A stretch of 9,094 bases of DNA from Chloroflexia bacterium. Lineage in GTDB: Bacteria; Chloroflexota; Chloroflexia; QHBQ01; JADMIH01. The notes beneath the pieces were generated by a model. That model had not been told where the DNA came from and did no database searches. It saw only the letters and a list, made by a program, of their open reading frames with translations. The stretch covers positions 1-9,094 of the forward strand of contig JAICKM010000235.1 of NCBI GenBank assembly GCA_025927935.1, read 5' to 3'. Within the stretch, counting starts at the first letter, position 1, and each line of letters begins with the position of its first letter. Below are positions 1 through 5,212 of this stretch, piece by piece. Both the position numbers and the translations under genes were made by a program.

Positions 1-444
1 CGCAGTAGCACCATTGCGCAGGGGCACCCCGATCATATCGTCAACGATGCTTACTTCCGCATGTCGGGCACCTCGATGGCCGCGCCGATGGTCGCCGGGG
101 CCGCCGCACTGTTGCTGCAGCGCGAGCCGGGACTCACGCCGGATCAGGTCAAGTATCGCCTGAAAACGACGGCCATGCGTGGTGATGGTTGGCGGGCCTA
201 CGATCCCGGCAAAGCGGGATCGGGCTATCTGGATGTCTATGCTGCGGTGCACAGCACGACGACGGCTAGCGCCAACACCGGCATATCGGTCAGCCAATTG
301 CTCACCACCGGGTCCAATCCGATCACCTGGGGCAGCGTGAGCTGGAACTCGGTGAGTTGGAACTCGGTGAGTTGGAACTCGGTGAGTTGGAACTCGGTAA
401 GCTGGAACTCGGTGAGTTGGAACAGTGACTTTTGGGGTCCGTGA
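1..444 (+). CDS. S8 subtilisin-like serine peptidase, C-terminal part (5' end outside window)
   Basis: The reading frame is open from base 1 and ends at TGA 442-444, so only the last 147 codons are present. The subtilase serine motif GTSMAAP is intact, with the catalytic Ser at window codon 25 (bases 73-75), followed by the usual helix VAGAAALLLQ and the TPDQVKYRL segment. After it comes a linker starting SANTG (codon 90) and a C-terminal tail of seven pentads: WGSVS, five WNSVS and WNSDF, then WGP and stop. The Asp, His and Asn parts of the active site must lie upstream and cannot be checked. The family hydrolyses peptide bonds and is normally secreted. The next gene is a paralogue with the same domain order, so this is a tandem duplication. 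The family call is firm; the substrate and the role of the tail are unknown. Confidence 0.93.
   Translation, partial: RSSTIAQGHPDHIVNDAYFRMSGTSMAAPMVAGAAALLLQREPGLTPDQVKYRLKTTAMRGDGWRAYDPGKAGSGYLDVYAAVHSTTTASANTGISVSQLLTTGSNPITWGSVSWNSVSWNSVSWNSVSWNSVSWNSVSWNSDFWGP
328..432 (+). repeat. Seven in-frame 15-bp units encoding WNSVS pentads
   Basis: Units start at 328, 343, 358, 373, 388, 403 and 418. Those at 343, 358, 373 and 403 are identical at DNA level (tgg aac tcg gtg agt). The unit at 388 differs at two third-codon positions. The first reads WGSVS and the last WNSDF. Because the unit is 15 bp, gain or loss of copies keeps the reading frame. Confidence 0.95.
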
Positions 445-452
445 TCGGAAGC

Positions 453-480
453 ATGACGGGCGTCGCACGACGGCAGTCAT
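453..480 (+). other. Short interrupted inverted repeat between the two peptidase genes
   Basis: ATGAC (453-457) pairs with GTCAT (476-480), and CGTC (461-464) with GACG (469-472) around a GCAC loop, separated by 3-nt internal bulges. It lies 11 nt before the Shine-Dalgarno of the second peptidase. There is no T-run, so it is not a standard terminator. It may be a leader or intercistronic hairpin, or chance. Confidence 0.35.
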
Positions 481-490
481 CGCGCCGCCT

Positions 491-496
491 AAGGAG
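491..496 (+). promoter_or_regulatory. Shine-Dalgarno AAGGAG setting the second peptidase start
   Basis: AAGGAG lies 6 nt before ATG 503. This favours 503 over the upstream in-frame GTG at 425, which would overlap the preceding gene and place 26 non-hydrophobic residues before the signal peptide. Confidence 0.8.
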
Positions 497-502
497 TTCC
501 TG

Positions 503-2044
503 ATGTTGAGATTACAGGCCCTGTCACGTCGTGGCACGCGGGGCATGATACAGGGACGTATCTTCTTCGTAGCGGTCCTAATGCTGCTCGGCATGAGCCA
601 GGCTCCGGTGCCGGCGCCTCCGTTATGCGCCGCCCCCGCCTTGCTGGCGCAGGCGGCCGCCGATCCGCAGGCCATGCTGCACGTTATCGTGCAGCAAGAG
701 CCGGGAGCCGGCGACGTGGCGGCCCTGGTGGAGCGCCTGGGGGGCCGGGTGACGCGTGACCTGCACATCATCCGCGCCTTTAGCGCCGTGTTGCCGGGGC
801 GGGCCGTGAGTGCAGTCGCGGCGGCGGCCGGCGTGCGCTGGATCTCGCCGGATGCCCCGGTCGTCACCACCGGCTGCACCGCGCCCTGTGTCGATACCAG
901 CAAGCTGCGCGGTAGCTATCCGCAGACGGCGCGGGCGTCGAAGGTCTGGAATGACGCACCGGGCTACCGGCAGGGCCAGGGTATCGGCGTCGCCGTGCTC
1001 GATAGCGGCATCAGTCCACACGCCGACCTGGGCAACCGGGTGGTGGCGAACGTCACGGTGGGAGCGTCTCCCGTGGTGACGGATACCTACGGGCATGGCA
1101 CCCATGTCGCGGGCATCATCGGCGGCGACGGCACCGCCTCGCACGGCGCTTATATCGGCATCGCGCCCAAAGCCAACCTGGTGAACGTCAAAATCAGCAA
1201 CGATGCGGGCGCCGCGAGCGCCGCCGATGTCGTGGCTGGGCTGCAATGGGTGAACGACAACAAGAGCCGTTATAATATCCGCGTCGTCAACCTCTCGCTG
1301 AACAGCAGCATGGCGCAATCCTATCAGGTCGATCCCATCGACGCCGCGGTGGAAATCCTGTGGTTCAACAAGGTGGTCGTGGTGGTCTCGGCGGGCAATG
1401 ACGGCCGGAATGCGCTCTATCCCCCCGCCAACGATCCGTTCGCGATCACGGTGGGCGCGGTGGACGACAAAAGCACCAGCGGCACCGGCGACGATCGCAT
1501 GGCAACCTTCTCGGGCTACGGGACGACCGGCGACGGCTTTGCCAAGCCGGACCTGGTGGCGCCGGGGGTGAACATCGTCAGTGCGCTGGCCGGATCAGGC
1601 GCCCTGCTACCGGCGCAACACCCCGATCACCTGACCGCCGGCTTTACCGGGGCCGCGGCATACTTCCGCATGTCGGGCACCTCGATGGCGGCGCCCGTCG
1701 TGGCCGGGGCGGCGGCCTTGCTGCTGCAAGATGAACCCGATCTGACGCCCGATCAAGTAAAATACCGGCTGCTGGCGACGGCCCACGCGCTGCCGGGGCC
1801 GGTGGGGCCGGGCGCGGGCGCGGGCATGCTCGACATCGAGGCGGCGCTGAAAGCCGGCAGTACCCAAAGCGCCAATACCGGCACCCCCGCCAGCCGCCTG
1901 CTCTGGACCGGAGACGCGGCGGTGAACTGGAATTCGGTGAACTGGAACTCGATCAATTGGAACTCCATTAACTGGAATTCGGTGAACTGGAACTCGATCA
2001 ACTGGAACTCGATCAATTGGAATAGCGACGACTGGGGTCCCTGA
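503..2044 (+). CDS. Secreted S8 subtilisin-like serine peptidase with WNSxx C-terminal repeats
   Basis: This 513-residue protein starts with a basic segment and a hydrophobic core (IFFVAVLMLLGM, about residues 20-31), read as a signal peptide. Residues about 58-120 look like an I9-type propeptide/inhibitor (MLHVIVQQ through RAFSAVLPG). The catalytic domain covers about 160-450: Asp167 in VAVLDSG, His198 in HGTHVAG, oxyanion Asn299 in SAGND and Ser394 in GTSMAAP, all in the expected order and spacing. A SANTG linker begins at 456. Seven WNS pentads fill 476-510 and the protein ends WGP. It should be an active exported endopeptidase matured by removal of its propeptide. It lies 58 bp after a paralogue and may be co-transcribed with it; no promoter was seen between them. 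Substrate is unknown. The start is well supported by AAGGAG. Confidence 0.95.
   Translation: MLRLQALSRRGTRGMIQGRIFFVAVLMLLGMSQAPVPAPPLCAAPALLAQAAADPQAMLHVIVQQEPGAGDVAALVERLGGRVTRDLHIIRAFSAVLPGRAVSAVAAAAGVRWISPDAPVVTTGCTAPCVDTSKLRGSYPQTARASKVWNDAPGYRQGQGIGVAVLDSGISPHADLGNRVVANVTVGASPVVTDTYGHGTHVAGIIGGDGTASHGAYIGIAPKANLVNVKISNDAGAASAADVVAGLQWVNDNKSRYNIRVVNLSLNSSMAQSYQVDPIDAAVEILWFNKVVVVVSAGNDGRNALYPPANDPFAITVGAVDDKSTSGTGDDRMATFSGYGTTGDGFAKPDLVAPGVNIVSALAGSGALLPAQHPDHLTAGFTGAAAYFRMSGTSMAAPVVAGAAALLLQDEPDLTPDQVKYRLLATAHALPGPVGPGAGAGMLDIEAALKAGSTQSANTGTPASRLLWTGDAAVNWNSVNWNSINWNSINWNSVNWNSINWNSINWNSDDWGP
1928..2032 (+). repeat. Seven in-frame 15-bp units encoding WNS(V/I)N pentads
   Basis: Units start at 1928, 1943, 1958, 1973, 1988, 2003 and 2018 and read WNSVN, WNSIN, WNSIN, WNSVN, WNSIN, WNSIN, WNSDD, followed by WGP. 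The V-I-I order recurs, giving a 45-bp higher-order period. Units at 1928 and 1973 are identical, as are those at 1943 and 2003. Asn replaces the Ser seen at the fifth position in the upstream paralogue. Confidence 0.95.
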
Positions 2045-2081
2045 CCGGACCACTCCGTCGTGTGAGTGTTGGGCAATTGTA

Positions 2082-2112
2082 GCTGGGCGGGCCAGGCGCG
2101 GGCTTGCCCAGC
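2082..2112 (+). other. Strong hairpin downstream of the second peptidase
   Basis: Bases 2082-2093 pair with 2101-2112 over 12 positions (10 Watson-Crick pairs and two G-U) around a 7-nt loop. It begins 38 nt after the peptidase stop. No T-tract follows (CGGGGGCG), so if it ends transcription it is not a classical intrinsic terminator. It could instead stabilise the 3' end of the message or be a dispersed palindrome. Confidence 0.55.
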
Positions 2113-2151
2113 CGGGGGCGAGGTAGTGGAGACTCCTCGCTCCGTTTGGTT

Positions 2152-2155
2152 GGAG
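2152..2155 (+). promoter_or_regulatory. Shine-Dalgarno GGAG for the GGDEF/HD-GYP gene
   Basis: GGAG lies 7 nt before ATG 2163. CTCC at 2140-2143 can pair with it or with an earlier GGAG at 2128-2131, so two mutually exclusive small hairpins are possible over the ribosome site. Confidence 0.6.
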
Positions 2156-2162
2156 AAAAGCT

Positions 2163-5045
2163 ATGTCGAGGCGAGCCTGGGCCTATATCTGGGGAGTACT
2201 GGCGGCGGGGACCCTGCTCGGCGGCTGGTTGCTGCCGGGTCTGGCGGACGAGGCCCCGTGGCCGACGTGCGCCGCCTTGACCTTATTGGCGACCCTGGCG
2301 CTGCTCTTCAAGACCGTATTTAAGAGTAAGCACCAGGCCGACGGGGCATCCATAGCTTATAGCCCCGTGCTCGTCTTTTTCTTCGCCGGGGTGCTCTTGC
2401 TGCCCCCGGCCTTCCTGGTGCCGCTCGTCGTCATTCCCCATCTGATTGACTGGGCCAAAGAGCGCTGGAACAAGAGCGACAATTTGCCGGCGTGGTATAT
2501 CCAGCCCTTCAACATCGCCACCTACCTCATCGTGGGGGTGTTTGCGTGTGTCCTGTACCGGGGCCTGAATACGGGGCCGGCAATGGGCCTCTCCCCGGCG
2601 CCGGTGCTGGGCGTCATGGCGATTATCCTGGCCTATGTCGTTCTGAATAGTGTGTTCATCGGCCTGGCGCTGGTGCTGGCGCGCGGGCTGTCGTGGCAGG
2701 CCACCGGCGTGCTTAATCCGGAAAATTTGCTGCCTGACTTTATCATGCTGTCGCTGGGTTACGCCGTGGCGCTGCTGTGGAGCTTGAATCCGTGGCTGGT
2801 GCTGCCTGTCCTCTCGCCGCTGGTGCTGATCTCACGGGCGCTCCAGGTGCCGCAACTGAAGAAAGAGGCCCAGACCGACGGCAAGACGGGCCTGGCGAAC
2901 GCCCGCCACTTCGGCAATCTCGCCAAAGCCGAACTGGATCGCGCCGCGCGCTTCAACCGGCCGGTGGCCCTGGTCATGGCCGACCTCGACCTGCTGCGCG
3001 ATGTCAATAATACCTACGGCCACCTGGCCGGCGACGTGGTGCTGACCGGCATCGGCCAGATTATTCGCGAGACGGTGCGCGAATACGACGTGGCCGGGCG
3101 GTTCGGGGGCGAGGAATTTGCCCTGGTGCTGCCCGAGGCGGGGCCGGCGGAAGCCCACCGCCTGGCCGAGCGCTTGCGCCAGGCCGTCGAGGCGGCCAGC
3201 TTCAAAGTCACGACCAGCCCCACGCCGATCCGCGTGACGATGAGCCTGGGCGTGGCCTGCTTCCCGACCGACGGCGATACGCTGACCGGGCTGATCCACG
3301 AGGCCGATGTGGCAGTCTATCAGGCGAAGCTCAACGGGCGCAATCGCGTAGTCTGTGCCACTGATGTGCCGCATTATATCCGGCTGGGTGATGTCACGGC
3401 CGGGCCGGGCAGCGAAGAACCGGCCCGCGCCTATTTGGCCGCGCACCCGGCCAGTCCGCAGGCGGCCCCGCGGTTCCCTGCCCCGCCTGCCTCTTTAGAG
3501 GCACCGGCGCCCGCCGCGCATTCTACCGGCGCCGCGGCGCCCAACAACGGCGGGGGACCGGCCGGCGCGGACGGCGCCGCGGGCGGGCCGAACGAATCGG
3601 GCGAGGAGTCCAGCGCAGCGGGCGGACCGTCGGGTTTGCTCTGGATGTTTGTCGGTGGCGTGACGGCGCTCGCGGTCGCTGTCACCCTGCTCAGTGGGGC
3701 GTCCGGCGTGCCTCCGCACCTGGTCGCCCTGGTGCTCTTCGCGCTACTGGCCGGGCTGTTTGAGTTGCTGCAAATTAACGTGTATGGCGACAACACGACC
3801 TCCGTCTCGGTGGCGATCACGTTTGCCGCCGCCCTCGTGACCGGCGTGCCGGGGGTGGCGGTCGTCAGCGCGGTGATCGCACTAGTTCACTATCTGCGTC
3901 GCCATCCCCAGCCGTATAAAACCGCCTTCAATTGGGCCACCCACTTGCTGGCCGGGTCGGCGGTGGTGTGGATCATGCAGGCGCCGGCGTTGCCGTTGCA
4001 ACTGGATAACGTGCTCTGGCTGGTCGTGCCGACGGTGCTGGCCGCCCTGGTGCAATACGCCATCGAGAGCGGGCTGATCGCCGCCGCGATCAGCCTGGCA
4101 GGGGGCATGCGCTTTATTACCACCTGGCGCAAGCAATTGCAATGGCTGGCCTTGCACTATGTCGTCCTGGGCCTGATGGGCCTGTTCCTGAGCATGGCCT
4201 ACACGTCGCTCGGTACGCTGGGCGTGGCCGTCTTCACCCTGCCTGTGCTGATGATGCGCTATGCCCAGCAGCAATATGTGGATCGCACCAAAGACAGCGT
4301 CCAGGAACTGACCCGCATGAACGGCGAACTGGCCCGCGCCAATCGGGAGATCGTCAGCGCGAGCCGGTCGATCCAGCAACTCAACGACGAGTTGTTCCTG
4401 ACCCTTTCCAAGATCCTCGACGTGCGCGATCCGTATGTCGGGGGCCACGCCTCCCAGGTGTCGCGCTATGCCACGGCCATCGCCGTGGAACTCGGCTTGC
4501 CGCCCGAACAGGTCGAGCAAGTGCGCCAGGCCGGGTTCCTGCACGACATCGGCAAGATCGCCATTTCGGAGCAGATCTTGCACAAGCCAAGCAAGTTGAC
4601 CGACGAGGAATACGAATATATCAAGGGCCATGCGGCGATTGGCGCGGAGTTTCTGGCGACCAGCCAGGCGCTGCGGCATCTGGCGCCTATGGTGCGCGGC
4701 CATCATGAGCGCTGGGATGGCGCGGGCTACCCCGACGGCTTGCGCGGGGCGGAGATTCCCCTGGAAGCCCGCATCCTGGCCGTCTGCGACGCCGTCGAAG
4801 CCATGGCGTCGGACCGGCCGTATCAGCCCGCCAAGTCCCTGGCCGAGGTGATTGCCGAGGTGCGCCGGTGCGCCGGCACCCATTTCGATCCCCTGGTGGC
4901 CGAGGTCTTCATCCGCGTGGCCGAGCGCGACGGCGCCACGCTCGTGGTCAACTCGGCCCGCGAGGTGTTGCGCAAGCACGTCGATAGCCCCGACCCGTTC
5001 ACGCTGGGCACGCAGATCTTCACGCCCCAGCCTGCCCCGGCCTGA
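2163..5045 (+). CDS. Dual c-di-GMP enzyme: membrane module - GGDEF - membrane module - HD-GYP
   Basis: This 960-residue inner-membrane protein has four parts. Residues 1-237 hold about seven hydrophobic segments. Residues 238-400 are a GGDEF diguanylate cyclase: TDGKTGLANAR start, metal-site DLD, the GGEEF signature at 315-319, and an RxxD inhibitory site (Arg306, Asp309) five residues before it. Residues 400-490 are a low-complexity Ala/Gly/Pro linker. A second membrane module spans about 491-700, then a probable coiled coil (703-740) and an HD-GYP domain with His762, HDIGK at 794-798 and GYP at 855-857. The cyclase makes c-di-GMP from two GTP; HD-GYP domains hydrolyse it. Key residues of both look intact, so the protein may switch between making and breaking the messenger. 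The two membrane modules share features (FNIAT at 116, FNWAT at 589), suggesting duplication. The signal sensed is unknown. The start is supported by GGAG at 7 nt. Confidence 0.93.
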   Translation: MSRRAWAYIWGVLAAGTLLGGWLLPGLADEAPWPTCAALTLLATLALLFKTVFKSKHQADGASIAYSPVLVFFFAGVLLLPPAFLVPLVVIPHLIDWAKERWNKSDNLPAWYIQPFNIATYLIVGVFACVLYRGLNTGPAMGLSPAPVLGVMAIILAYVVLNSVFIGLALVLARGLSWQATGVLNPENLLPDFIMLSLGYAVALLWSLNPWLVLPVLSPLVLISRALQVPQLKKEAQTDGKTGLANARHFGNLAKAELDRAARFNRPVALVMADLDLLRDVNNTYGHLAGDVVLTGIGQIIRETVREYDVAGRFGGEEFALVLPEAGPAEAHRLAERLRQAVEAASFKVTTSPTPIRVTMSLGVACFPTDGDTLTGLIHEADVAVYQAKLNGRNRVVCATDVPHYIRLGDVTAGPGSEEPARAYLAAHPASPQAAPRFPAPPASLEAPAPAAHSTGAAAPNNGGGPAGADGAAGGPNESGEESSAAGGPSGLLWMFVGGVTALAVAVTLLSGASGVPPHLVALVLFALLAGLFELLQINVYGDNTTSVSVAITFAAALVTGVPGVAVVSAVIALVHYLRRHPQPYKTAFNWATHLLAGSAVVWIMQAPALPLQLDNVLWLVVPTVLAALVQYAIESGLIAAAISLAGGMRFITTWRKQLQWLALHYVVLGLMGLFLSMAYTSLGTLGVAVFTLPVLMMRYAQQQYVDRTKDSVQELTRMNGELARANREIVSASRSIQQLNDELFLTLSKILDVRDPYVGGHASQVSRYATAIAVELGLPPEQVEQVRQAGFLHDIGKIAISEQILHKPSKLTDEEYEYIKGHAAIGAEFLATSQALRHLAPMVRGHHERWDGAGYPDGLRGAEIPLEARILAVCDAVEAMASDRPYQPAKSLAEVIAEVRRCAGTHFDPLVAEVFIRVAERDGATLVVNSAREVLRKHVDSPDPFTLGTQIFTPQPAPA

Positions 5046-5073
5046 TGGCCTATGGAGACCAAATGGGGCAAAA

Positions 5074-5091
5074 TTGTGACGCCATTGTAAC
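5074..5091 (+). promoter_or_regulatory. Direct repeat TTGTGAC-N4-TTGTAAC ahead of a promoter
   Basis: TTGTGAC (5074-5080) and TTGTAAC (5085-5091) recur at an 11-bp period, one helical turn, and end 11 bp before the -35 hexamer at 5103. OmpR/PhoB-type response regulators bind tandem 7-bp boxes with about 4-bp spacers in such positions. The binding protein is not identified; the site is an inference from spacing. Confidence 0.4.
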
Positions 5092-5102
5092 GTGATCCAC
5101 CT

Positions 5103-5131
5103 TTGACGAGGGCCGCGCTTTCGGGTAACAT
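5103..5131 (+). promoter_or_regulatory. Sigma-70-type promoter for the phosphodiester glycosidase gene
   Basis: TTGACG (5103-5108), a 17-bp spacer and TAACAT (5126-5131) match the housekeeping promoter pattern well. The predicted transcript starts near 5138 and has a leader of about 75 nt. An imperfect inverted repeat (GGGT 5123-5126 and ATTAC 5130-5134 against GTAAT 5138-5142 and ACCC 5143-5146) overlaps the -10 and could be an operator. Confidence 0.6.
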
Positions 5132-5212
5132 TACGGTGTAATACCCACCGCCCTCAATGACCGGAATAATCCCCCGGTCGTTGGCTAGCGCACTATAAAG
5201 GCCCCGCAACGT

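Noticed and set aside
328..432. 15-bp repeats as a CRISPR or iteron array
   Set aside because: Units are contiguous, have no spacers, stay in frame and encode the protein's tail.
425..502. Upstream in-frame GTG start for the second peptidase
   Set aside because: It overlaps the preceding gene, has no ribosome site and adds a polar stretch before the signal peptide; ATG 503 has AAGGAG at ideal spacing.
623..1318. Long antisense open frame inside the second peptidase
   Set aside because: High GC leaves stop-poor opposite frames; composition is His/Arg/Gly-rich with no recognisable domain, while the sense frame has all catalytic motifs.
1753..2076. Antisense open frame with FQLIEFQ-type repeats
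   Set aside because: It is the reverse complement of the WNSxx-coding repeats and has no ribosome site or family match.
2045..2162. c-di-GMP riboswitch in the leader of the c-di-GMP gene
   Set aside because: None of the conserved GEMM-type elements could be recognised, and the region is short.
2066..2323. Rightward open frame starting in the leader of the c-di-GMP gene
   Set aside because: No ribosome site, passes through the 2082-2112 hairpin and overlaps the true gene in another frame.
3882..4979. 365-codon antisense open frame opposite the HD-GYP region
   Set aside because: The sense strand encodes clear HD-GYP motifs; the antisense protein is low-complexity His/Gln/Arg-rich, a typical GC-driven shadow.
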